Assembly (NCBI GenBank): GCA_934503195.1
Contig: CAKSVM010000146.1
Location: 1-5,275, forward strand
Reading direction: 5' to 3'
Length of the DNA: 5,275 nucleotides
From: an uncultured Eubacteriales bacterium
GTDB lineage: Bacteria; Bacillota; Clostridia; Oscillospirales; CAG-272
The notes under the pieces were generated by a model, which saw only the letters and a program-made list of their open reading frames with translations, ran no database searches and was not told the origin of the DNA. Position numbers and translations under genes: made by a program. Shown one piece after another: positions 1-5,275 of this stretch; the stretch's first letter is position 1, and every line of letters starts with the position of its first letter.

Positions 1-108
1 TGTGACGTATGACGGAAAAGACGCAAGCAGATGCGTGCTTAAGGCGTCAGCCGCGAATTGTGCGGTATTGCCTTAAACCGCGGATTCGGTTTCGCGGCGG
101 CTTTTCGC

Positions 109-141
109 AAAAATAAATCCTTCCGCGGAGCGCGGAAGGAT
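109..141 (-). terminator. Intrinsic terminator of lipoprotein B gene
   Basis: Two perfect 11-base arms (117-127 and 131-141) form a GC-rich stem with a three-base loop. Read on the minus strand the stem is followed directly by TTATTTTTG (116-108), a good U-rich tail. It begins 11 bases after the stop codon of lipoprotein B, so it should end that transcript. On the plus strand the hairpin is not followed by a T-run, so it is probably not an efficient bidirectional terminator. Confidence 0.88.
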
Positions 142-152
142 CGGATTTATAT

Positions 153-1601
153 TTACTTTGTGAACTGCTCGTTGATCTGGTCGACCACAACCTGCGCGGC
201 GTCTATGTTAGCGGCGTAGAAGGAGGAGAAGTTGTGATCTTCGGTCTTGCAGAGGTTCCATCCGGTTGAGCTGATCGTCATCGGAAGCGGACCGCAGTAG
301 TAGCCGATATCAAACGAACGATTATCGCGGATTATGTCGAGCATCTCGACTGAGTCGTCGTCGCGGGCAAACTTTACCGAGAGCGCGACGTCGTAATATG
401 CCGGGAGGACATCCTTCCAGCCGTAGTAAGCGAGTGCTTCAAGAACCGCGGAAACTCTGTCCGCGTCAGATACCGAAACCGGAACCACGAAAAGGTTGCA
501 CGAAGCGTCGACAAGAGACGGATAGCCCTCAACTTTTTCGTCGTACTTCGGGCAAGGGATGATTCCGAAGTCATCATTCATTTCGCGGTATTTTTCAGAC
601 GACTTGATATCAACCTCGGCGAAGGTGAGCATACTGTCACGGAAAGCGTCCGCGACCGGCGCGGTGTCGTCCTGCATCAGGATGTAAAGTCCATCCTGAC
701 TCATTACACTGAAGAAGTGGTCGAAGACATCTACGGTGCGCTCGCTGTTCAGTGTGATTTCAAGCTTGTTGTCGCTGTCCTTTTCGCACATTCTGACACC
801 GGCGGTCGTGAGAATATTGACCGGAGTGCCCCACCATGTGGTCGCGAATCCGAAGTGATCGGTGCCGAACTCATATTTCGAGTCGCCGTTGAGGTCTTCG
901 GTCGACGTGGTTGCGTATTCGATCATCTTGTCAAATGTCCACTTGCCGTCCCTTACGAGCTGGTAAGGATATTCCCAGTTATACTTGTCAAATGTGGCGC
1001 GGTTGAAATAGAAGCACTTAGCCGATCCGAAGTTTGAGTGGTCGATATCTCCGGTCATCGCGCAGAGCATATTTCCGATCTGGAAGCTGTCAGAGCAGTC
1101 GGACGGCCACCACTCGGCGTCGAGATCTACGTATTTTAAGTCGGTGAGCCAGTTGAGAGCCAGATCCGACATCGCGTACTGGAACGCGAAGCGCGCGTGA
1201 GGGAGTATGACGTCATATGAATCGTCTCCGGCAAGGATTGTGTCCTTGGCGTCGTTTCCGTATTTGTCGGAGCAGGGGAGGTATTCGAAATTGACATCAA
1301 GAAGCTCACTTACCTTCTGCTGACGATCCCAGACGGCGTCGTTCATTGTGTCGCCCGACTTTTCCTCGTCGGCGATGAACATGTTTTCCATATCAGAGCG
1401 GCCGTAGAAGGTGAAGGTGTAACCGTCATATTTAAGCCCCTCGGGAAGTCCGAGCTTCGGTGTGTTGTCGGCGGTAGTTACTTCGCCAGACGTAGAATCC
1501 GGGGTGGCGGTGGTGGTGGTATCGCCGTTATCTGAGTTTCCGCAGGAAACAGTTCCGCAGATCAGAGCGGCGAGGAGGAGAATGGATACTTTTCTTTTCA
1601 T
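153..1601 (-). CDS. Extracellular solute-binding lipoprotein (copy B)
   Basis: Predicted surface-anchored substrate-binding lipoprotein of the ABC-transporter family 1 type (sugar-binding class), 482 aa, within the usual 400-550 aa. Residues 1-19 form a signal peptide (basic MKRK, then a hydrophobic run) ending in TVSC; Cys20 is the likely lipidated residue, although Thr at -3 is not the classical lipobox residue. Residues 21-48 are a Ser/Thr/Asp-rich linker. The folded domain follows from about residue 50. DLNGDSKYE (236-244) resembles the calcium-loop-like D-x-N-G-D segment common in Firmicutes solute-binding proteins, and LDIIRDNRSFDIGY (421-434) fits the C-terminal part of such proteins. 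The start is supported by AAGGAA seven bases upstream (1609-1614). It is a close paralogue of lipoprotein A over its full length, and its own promoter lies at 1682-1710. The ligand cannot be read from sequence; the heparinase-like neighbour points to an acidic oligosaccharide. No permease is adjacent, so a purely glycan-binding surface role is also possible. Confidence 0.85.
   Translation of the reverse strand: MKRKVSILLLAALICGTVSCGNSDNGDTTTTATPDSTSGEVTTADNTPKLGLPEGLKYDGYTFTFYGRSDMENMFIADEEKSGDTMNDAVWDRQQKVSELLDVNFEYLPCSDKYGNDAKDTILAGDDSYDVILPHARFAFQYAMSDLALNWLTDLKYVDLDAEWWPSDCSDSFQIGNMLCAMTGDIDHSNFGSAKCFYFNRATFDKYNWEYPYQLVRDGKWTFDKMIEYATTSTEDLNGDSKYEFGTDHFGFATTWWGTPVNILTTAGVRMCEKDSDNKLEITLNSERTVDVFDHFFSVMSQDGLYILMQDDTAPVADAFRDSMLTFAEVDIKSSEKYREMNDDFGIIPCPKYDEKVEGYPSLVDASCNLFVVPVSVSDADRVSAVLEALAYYGWKDVLPAYYDVALSVKFARDDDSVEMLDIIRDNRSFDIGYYCGPLPMTISSTGWNLCKTEDHNFSSFYAANIDAAQVVVDQINEQFTK
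1300..1355. repeat. 56-bp perfect direct repeat, copy in lipoprotein B
   Basis: These 56 bases are identical to 4603-4658 in lipoprotein A, including every synonymous position. They encode the segment around GDTMNDAVWDRQQKVSELL (residues 83-101 of B). Flanking parts of the two genes differ at many third codon positions, so this is the most conserved block of the duplication. The two copies lie in direct orientation about 3.3 kb apart. Confidence 0.95.
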
Positions 1602-1617
1602 CTTATGATTCCTTCTT

Positions 1618-1649
1618 GTGCAGGCTTATTACCGACCCGTATGCTGCAC
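1618..1649 (-). other. Leader inverted repeat before lipoprotein B
   Basis: In the untranslated leader, GTGCAG and CTGCAC (plus-strand positions 1644-1649 and 1618-1623) are complementary 6-base arms around a 20-base loop, ending just upstream of the AAGGAA ribosome binding site. The leader of lipoprotein A keeps the same two sequence blocks, GTGCAGC and GCCTGC, at similar spacing. Whether it folds in the mRNA or controls translation is unproven; the stem is short and the loop long. Confidence 0.35.
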
Positions 1650-1681
1650 GTGATTTTCGCGGGACGGATGACTGACACTAT

Positions 1682-1710
1682 ATTATATGATATTTCCGCG
1701 GATTTGTCAA
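1682..1710 (-). promoter_or_regulatory. Consensus sigma-A promoter of lipoprotein B
   Basis: On the minus strand TTGACA (1710-1705) and TATAAT (1687-1682) are separated by exactly 17 bases, a perfect housekeeping promoter. Transcription should start near 1675, giving a leader of about 74 nt before the ATG at 1601. The -35 box begins seven bases after the stop codon of the heparinase-like gene, and the AT-rich bases upstream belong to the end of that gene. The spacer starts AATCCGCG, exactly as in the promoter of lipoprotein A. Confidence 0.92.
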
Positions 1711-1716
1711 GGAAAA

Positions 1717-3405
1717 TCACGAAATTTTACTTTTTGTGAGCGAAAATCTAAACTTTCCGGCTTTTTTGACATTAAAATCTATCAGGTACGCCGTCTCGAC
1801 CACGTCCTCCGCGCCGTTTCCGGCAAAGCGCGGCTTGTAGTCGAATGAGGAGAGAGAGATTTGAACTCTCTCGCCGCAGGTGAGGTGCCAACTTCCGATT
1901 TTAACCGAGTTTCCGTCGGTTTCGGGCTTTATCCGCGTGACGAAACGCTCGGTGAGGGTTTCGAAGCCGCCTTCGGCCTCGTCGGTGATGACGATTTCGT
2001 TCTCCGAAAGTTCGAATCTCCGCGTGAGCTTTGTGAGCGATCCGAGTCCGTAGGCCGCGGAAAAGTCGAGCGCGAAGGTGTTTTGCGTGTGTCCGGTGAC
2101 GGTTCCCCTGAATTCCTTGCCGGGCTTCTGATCCCTGCCGTCGACGATCGGCAGGCTGTGACCGTAGGACGACGTGACATTCAGGTGTCCGTAGCGGAAT
2201 TTCGGGTCGAAATACTCCTTCGTGTAGGCCGACCAGCCGAGGTCGTCGAGGATGAAATCGTCGCCGTCGAGAATCTGGAAGCTTCCGATGTCGCCGTGAT
2301 TGTGCGGCTCGTTGTTGTCCCCGGCCTTGGCAGCGAAGGCGTAGGAGCGCGACCCGGACGGCCGCGAGATATACCAGCCGGCGTTCTCGTAGAAGATCGG
2401 ATTTTGATTACCCGCGCCGATTCGTTTCGCGTCCTTGGGCGGGGCGTAGCAGAGCGCGCGGATGAAGGGTGCGAAGCGGTATCTCACGTCGTCGCCGAAT
2501 GTAGACATGAATTTTTCGTCGGGGAGCTCAAAGCCGTCGTATTCCTTTGCCAGAAAATGCCAGACACCCGGCTCGTACCTCATCTCGTGCGGCGAGTCCG
2601 AGAAGGAGACGACATATCTTCCCGAAAGGTAGCTTGACGGGCCGAAGAAGGCGATTTTCCTGACCTTTTCGTCCCTGAAGTAATCGATTCCGCCCTTTGT
2701 GTACTCTCTGAGCGCGTCGGCGAAGAAAGTGAAGAATCCGAAGCCGTATGACCAGTAGAGGCTGCCCTCCATGCAGCATCCGTCGTCGTTGAAGCTGACA
2801 AGGAAGTCGTCGAGGCTCGAAAGAAGGCTTTCCTTGACCCTATCGAAGCGTCCGGTTTCACCGAGGGCGAGCATCGAGCAGCCGATTCCGCAGGCGCAGA
2901 CTGCCGACCAGTTGTTGCAGCCGAACTTTTTGCGGGTTCTCTCGTAGGGGTCGAAGATTCTGCGCGTCACCTCGTATTTTATCCGGTCGGTGACGGTTTG
3001 CGGGAGAAGATGGCCGATCGCCGCCGAGATTTCGGAAAGTGCCATCGAGGTTTCGCAGGAGAAGAGGTCGAGACAGCCGGAGATCGCCTCTGGCGTCGCG
3101 CCTTTCGCGATGTGCGCGGGGAGAGCCCACGTGTATTCGTCGCAGATCGCCCAGATTATGTCGCAAAGGTCGGGAATAAAGCTCTCGTCGCCCGAAAAGA
3201 CCATCCCGGCGAACGCGCAGAGCGTCTTCCGGTGGCGCATATATTGAGTTTCGTACTCGATGCGGCTTCCGGTCTCGTGGAAGATTTTATACGCGCTGTA
3301 GGAAAGCGAGCCGGGCTCGGAGCCGCGGAGCTCATACGCCGCTTTTTTAATCGGTTCCATGAGCTTTTTCGTGTAGTCGGTCGATTCGATCGGGTAAGTA
3401 ATCAT
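1717..3405 (-). CDS. Heparinase II/III-like family protein (putative polysaccharide lyase), cytoplasmic
   Basis: A 562-aa protein with the architecture of heparinase II/III-like enzymes (polysaccharide lyases that cleave uronic-acid-containing glycans by beta-elimination, as in PL12, PL15 and PL21). The N-terminal half (about 1-330) fits the alpha-helical toroid: WALPAH (93-98), NNW (164-166) and DGCCMEGSLYWSYG (208-221), whose Glu213 and Tyr217/Tyr220 lie where the family carries active-site Glu and Tyr. The C-terminal half (about 335-562) fits the beta-sandwich domain, with the hallmark NNEPHNHGDIGSFQI (364-378), then DD (387-388) and YGHSLPIVDG (414-423); these His and Asp residues parallel the metal site of Pedobacter heparinase II. 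There is no signal peptide or membrane segment, so it should act inside the cell on imported oligosaccharides. The ATG has AAGGAG six bases upstream (3412-3417). No promoter is visible, so it probably depends on read-through from lipoprotein A past the hairpin at 3423-3450. The exact substrate and the lyase (rather than hydrolase) activity are inferred. Confidence 0.85.
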   Translation of the reverse strand: MITYPIESTDYTKKLMEPIKKAAYELRGSEPGSLSYSAYKIFHETGSRIEYETQYMRHRKTLCAFAGMVFSGDESFIPDLCDIIWAICDEYTWALPAHIAKGATPEAISGCLDLFSCETSMALSEISAAIGHLLPQTVTDRIKYEVTRRIFDPYERTRKKFGCNNWSAVCACGIGCSMLALGETGRFDRVKESLLSSLDDFLVSFNDDGCCMEGSLYWSYGFGFFTFFADALREYTKGGIDYFRDEKVRKIAFFGPSSYLSGRYVVSFSDSPHEMRYEPGVWHFLAKEYDGFELPDEKFMSTFGDDVRYRFAPFIRALCYAPPKDAKRIGAGNQNPIFYENAGWYISRPSGSRSYAFAAKAGDNNEPHNHGDIGSFQILDGDDFILDDLGWSAYTKEYFDPKFRYGHLNVTSSYGHSLPIVDGRDQKPGKEFRGTVTGHTQNTFALDFSAAYGLGSLTKLTRRFELSENEIVITDEAEGGFETLTERFVTRIKPETDGNSVKIGSWHLTCGERVQISLSSFDYKPRFAGNGAEDVVETAYLIDFNVKKAGKFRFSLTKSKIS

Positions 3406-3422
3406 AAGTCTCTCCTTATTGA

Positions 3423-3450
3423 AAATCCGGCGGGGGCGACCGCCGGATTT
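3423..3450 (-). terminator. Intercistronic hairpin: leaky terminator or mRNA-end stabiliser
   Basis: Perfect 11-base arms (3423-3433 and 3440-3450) enclose a six-base loop, between the stop codon of lipoprotein A and the ribosome binding site of the heparinase-like gene. On the minus strand the stem ends in GGATTTT and runs into CAATAAGGAG, so the T-tract is very short. That suggests partial termination, or protection of the upstream mRNA end, so that the binding protein is made in excess of the enzyme. The segment from the stop codon onward (TAAATA, then AAATCCG) matches the start of the terminator region of lipoprotein B. Confidence 0.6.
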
Positions 3451-3455
3451 GGTAT

Positions 3456-4895
3456 TTACTTAGTGAACTGCTCGTTGATCTCGTCGACCTTTGCCTGAGC
3501 CGAGGCGATATTCGCGGCGTAGTAGGACGAGAAATTGTGGTCGGAAGTCTTGCAGAGCTGGAATCCGATCGAGTTTATCGTCATCGGAATCGTTCCGCAG
3601 TAGTAACCGATGTCGAAGCAGCGGTTTTCACGGATGATATCGAGCATCTCGACCGAATCCTCGTCGCGGGCGAACTTGACAGAAAGCGCGACGTCATAGT
3701 AGGTTGGAACGACATCCTTCCAGCCGTAGTATGCCAGAGCCTCAAGGACAGCCGACGTTCTGTCGGGGTCCGAAGCGATTACGGGTACGACGTAAAGATT
3801 GCACGAAGCGTCGACGAGAGACGGATAGCCATCGACTTCCTCGTCGTATTTCGGGCAGGGAATGATTCCGAAATCATCGTTCATGTCGCGGAAAGCCGCG
3901 GCGTTGCTGACAAGAGTCTCATAGAATGTGATCTTTCCGTCGCGGAAGGCGTTTTTGATCGGAGTCGAATCGTCCTGCATCAGGATATAGAGTCCGTTCT
4001 GATTCATCGCGGAGAAGAAATGCTCGAAGACGTCGATCGTTCTTTCACTGTTCAGCGTGATCTGAAGCTTGTTGTCCTTATCCTTGTCGCAGATTCTGAT
4101 TCCGGCGGTTGTTATGATGTTTGTCGGCGTTCCCCACCATGTGGTCGCGAAGCCGAACCGATCGGTGCCGATCTCATATTTCGAGTCGCCGTTGAGGTCT
4201 TCGGTGGAATCGACTGAGTATCCGATCATCTTGTCAAAGGTCCACTTTCCGTCGCGGACAAGCTGGTAGGGGTAATCCCAGCCGTACTTGTCGAATATCG
4301 CGCGGTTGAAGAAGAAGCATTTCGACGAGCCGAAGTTGGAAGTCTCGATATCTCCGGTCATGGCGCAGAGCATATTACCGAGCTGGAAGCTCTCGGCGCA
4401 GTCAGACGGCCACCACTCGGCGTCAAGGTCGATGTATTTTAAGTCGGTGAGCCAGTTGAGAACGAGATCCTCTGACGCGTACTGGAAGGCGTGGCGCGCG
4501 TGGGGGAGGATGACGTCATAGGCGTCGTCGCCCGCTAAAATCGTGTTTTTTCCGTCGGCGGCGGTGCTGTCGCCGCATTGGACGAAGTCGAAACTCACGT
4601 CGAGAAGCTCACTTACCTTCTGCTGACGATCCCAGACGGCGTCGTTCATTGTGTCGCCGGCGTTTTCCTCGTCATGGATGAAGAGCCACTTCGAGCCGGA
4701 GCGGCCGTAGAACGTGAAGGTGTAGCCATCGTATTTGAGGTCTTCGGGGAGTCCGAGCTTAGGGGTGTTGTCGGCGGTAGTTTCTTCTTCGGCGGTATTT
4801 GCGGGGGTGGTTACGTCGCTGTTTCCGGAATCGCCGCAGGAGATTGTGCCGCAGAGAAGCGCGGCGAGAAGGAGCAGGGAAATCGCTTTTTTCAT
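3456..4895 (-). CDS. Extracellular solute-binding lipoprotein (copy A)
   Basis: Paralogue of lipoprotein B, 479 aa from the preferred start, with the same order of parts: signal peptide (1-19, starting MKKAISLLLL), predicted lipidated Cys20 after TIS, an acidic Thr-rich linker (21-44), and a solute-binding domain with DLNGDSKYE (233-241) and LDIIRENRCFDIGY (418-431). The frame is open upstream to a TTG at 4919 and an ATG at 4910, but GAGGAA (4903-4908) lies seven bases before the ATG at 4895, and only that start puts the signal peptide at the N-terminus. A consensus promoter lies about 100 bases upstream and the heparinase-like gene follows after 50 bases. The two paralogues differ most in the linker, near residues 66-75 and 100-116, and near 311-336, any of which could alter ligand choice. 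It probably delivers a glycan to an ABC importer encoded elsewhere; the ligand is unknown. Confidence 0.85.
   Translation of the reverse strand: MKKAISLLLLAALLCGTISCGDSGNSDVTTPANTAEEETTADNTPKLGLPEDLKYDGYTFTFYGRSGSKWLFIHDEENAGDTMNDAVWDRQQKVSELLDVSFDFVQCGDSTAADGKNTILAGDDAYDVILPHARHAFQYASEDLVLNWLTDLKYIDLDAEWWPSDCAESFQLGNMLCAMTGDIETSNFGSSKCFFFNRAIFDKYGWDYPYQLVRDGKWTFDKMIGYSVDSTEDLNGDSKYEIGTDRFGFATTWWGTPTNIITTAGIRICDKDKDNKLQITLNSERTIDVFEHFFSAMNQNGLYILMQDDSTPIKNAFRDGKITFYETLVSNAAAFRDMNDDFGIIPCPKYDEEVDGYPSLVDASCNLYVVPVIASDPDRTSAVLEALAYYGWKDVVPTYYDVALSVKFARDEDSVEMLDIIRENRCFDIGYYCGTIPMTINSIGFQLCKTSDHNFSSYYAANIASAQAKVDEINEQFTK
4603..4658. repeat. 56-bp perfect direct repeat, copy in lipoprotein A
   Basis: Identical base for base to 1300-1355 in lipoprotein B, in the same orientation. 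The two copies code the same peptide segment (residues 80-98 of A). A second shorter identical block, 33 bases at 4173-4205 and 870-902, covers the DLNGDSKYE segment. Confidence 0.95.
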
Positions 4896-4902
4896 TGATT
4901 CG

Positions 4903-4908
4903 TTCCTC
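4903..4908 (-). promoter_or_regulatory. Ribosome binding site deciding the start of lipoprotein A
   Basis: GAGGAA on the minus strand, seven bases before the ATG at 4895. It overlaps the in-frame upstream ATG at 4910, which itself has no purine-rich site at a proper distance, as does the TTG at 4919. This favours 4895 as the start. Confidence 0.85.
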
Positions 4909-4911
4909 ATG

Positions 4912-4957
4912 GCAGGCAATACGATCCGCTCCGCTGCACAGGATTATGTACGGATCG
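4912..4957 (-). other. Leader region with inverted repeats before lipoprotein A
   Basis: The leader contains perfect 7-base arms, CGATCCG and CGGATCG (plus-strand positions 4951-4957 and 4922-4928), around a 22-base loop. An alternative shorter pairing joins GCAG (4937-4934) with CTGC (4915-4912). The blocks GTGCAGC (4939-4933) and GCCTGC (4917-4912) recur in the leader of lipoprotein B, 15 versus 17 bases apart, followed by AGGAA in both. Shared ancestry is clear; a regulatory role is only a possibility. Confidence 0.35.
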
Positions 4958-4986
4958 GGTTTATTCGGCTCTAAACTCTTTTTCAT

Positions 4987-5015
4987 ATTATACACTATTT
5001 TCGCGGATTTGTCAA
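4987..5015 (-). promoter_or_regulatory. Consensus sigma-A promoter of lipoprotein A
   Basis: TTGACA (5015-5010) and TATAAT (4992-4987) with a 17-base spacer form a perfect housekeeping promoter. The 25 bases upstream are very AT-rich, like an UP element. The transcript should start near 4980, leaving a leader of about 85 nt. The 14 bases TTGACAAATCCGCG are identical to the promoter of lipoprotein B, as is the TATAATAT around the -10 box. This promoter probably also drives the heparinase-like gene by read-through. Confidence 0.93.
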
Positions 5016-5057
5016 TAGGAAAATGAAATATTTTTTGAAAAAACAGCAGAAATCGTG

Positions 5058-5084
5058 AAAAAAAATGACTGCGGAGGGGCAGTC
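5058..5084 (-). terminator. Intrinsic terminator of an upstream minus-strand unit
   Basis: GACTGC and GCAGTC (plus-strand positions 5067-5072 and 5079-5084) form a perfect 6-bp stem with a six-base loop. On the minus strand this is followed by A and then eight T residues (5065-5058). It lies about 45 bases upstream of the lipoprotein A promoter, so it should insulate this unit from transcription entering from the right. Confidence 0.8.
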
Positions 5085-5275
5085 GTGGGGATGACGAGGA
5101 TTGATGTGGGATCAGGGAGACGTCGGGGCGGAGGTTTAGCCGTGGAAGGCGGGGGAGAGTTTCTTTTGAAGGGATTCGCGTTCCGCTATGAAATTGCGCG
5201 TCGGAAGATTTCGAAGGGGAAGCGAAAGGCCGCGGAGCGGCCTTTCGCGGCAGGCGGCGCGAAGCGGCGTCGACC
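5085..5275. other. GC-rich stretch with no convincing gene
   Basis: Together with the leader, promoter and terminator described separately, this completes a 380-base region upstream of lipoprotein A without a clear gene. Two frames stay open to the window edge: a plus frame from an ATG at 5091 (MTRIDVGSGR...) and a minus frame ending in TAA at 5136 (...RESLQKKLSPAFHG). Neither resembles a known protein, both are rich in Arg, Gly or Pro, and both run through the perfect hairpin at 5222-5248. The minus frame would be followed after about 50 bases by the terminator at 5058-5084, which keeps it a weak candidate for the tail of an upstream gene. Confidence 0.5.
5222..5248. repeat. Perfect 12-bp hairpin (possible terminator)
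   Basis: Arms GCGAAAGGCCGC (5222-5233) and GCGGCCTTTCGC (5237-5248) are exact reverse complements around a three-base loop. The form (A-rich side, GC core, T-rich side, three-base loop) resembles the terminator at 109-141. Neither strand has a run of T directly after the stem, so termination is not assured. It could be a terminator of a gene beyond the window edge or a copy of a dispersed intergenic palindrome. Confidence 0.6.

Noticed and set aside
20..48. Imperfect stem-loop with arms 20-29 and 36-48.
   Set aside because: The stem is interrupted by a three-base bulge and has no T-tract on either strand, so it is not supported as a terminator or an RNA element.
2..76. Short plus-strand open frame from the window edge ending in TAA (24 codons), as the tail of a convergent gene.
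   Set aside because: A 24-codon open frame is expected by chance, no motif is visible and no clear plus-strand terminator with a T-run follows. It remains possible if the contig extends into a gene.
1501..1524. GGT/GTG-like trinucleotide run as a possible microsatellite or regulatory repeat.
   Set aside because: It codes the Thr-rich linker after the lipidated Cys of lipoprotein B; it is short and imperfect, and such linkers commonly show this composition.
1861..2637. Long plus-strand open frame (258 codons) opposite the heparinase-like gene.
   Set aside because: It lies wholly antisense to a gene with clear family motifs, its product is a low-complexity Arg/Val/Glu-rich sequence, and it is explained by codon bias of the sense gene.
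3537..4217. Plus-strand open frame (226 codons) opposite lipoprotein A, with a shorter counterpart at 717-1037 opposite lipoprotein B.
   Set aside because: They are antisense shadows: the resemblance between them follows from the paralogous sense genes, and no promoter or ribosome binding site precedes them.
4896..4919. Longer version of lipoprotein A starting at TTG 4919 or ATG 4910.
   Set aside because: Neither has a well-placed ribosome binding site, and the added residues would precede the basic start of the signal peptide. The ATG at 4895 has GAGGAA at the right distance.

Overview
The window carries three complete genes, all on the minus strand, read from right to left as lipoprotein A, a cytoplasmic heparinase II/III-like protein, and lipoprotein B. 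Strong ribosome binding sites, N-terminal lipoprotein signals with Ser/Thr/Asp-rich linkers, consensus sigma-A type promoters and the look of the binding proteins suggest an uncultured gut or rumen Clostridia (Oscillospirales- or Christensenellales-like), moderately GC-rich. The taxon is an inference; no marker gene is present.

Layout in the direction of transcription: 5275-5085 is a GC-rich stretch with no convincing gene but with a perfect 12-bp hairpin (5222-5248). 5084-5058 is an intrinsic terminator with an eight-T tail that closes off whatever lies upstream. A textbook promoter (5015-4987, TTGACA-17-TATAAT) and a leader of about 85 nt lead into lipoprotein A (4895-3456). After its stop codon an 11-bp hairpin (3450-3423) with only a short T-tract sits just before the ribosome binding site of the heparinase-like gene (3405-1717), which has no visible promoter of its own. 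Seven bases after that gene's stop a second textbook promoter (1710-1682) starts lipoprotein B (1601-153), followed by a good intrinsic terminator (141-109). The remaining 108 bases hold no supported gene.

Lipoproteins A and B are close paralogues along their whole length, including a 56-bp stretch of perfect DNA identity. Their promoters, leaders and 3' flanks also correspond, so the duplicated unit seems to be a whole promoter-leader-gene-hairpin cassette, with the heparinase-like gene enclosed between the copies. The likely joint role (inference) is capture of a uronic-acid-containing oligosaccharide at the cell surface by the two binding lipoproteins, uptake by a transporter encoded elsewhere, and cleavage inside the cell by the heparinase II/III-like enzyme. 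No ABC permease or ATPase gene lies in the window.

The most notable points are the cassette duplication around a lyase-like gene, the probable conversion of the copy-A terminator into a leaky read-through hairpin feeding the enzyme gene, and the near-identical promoters with a shared spacer motif. No RNA gene, CRISPR array, insertion sequence or transposase was seen.
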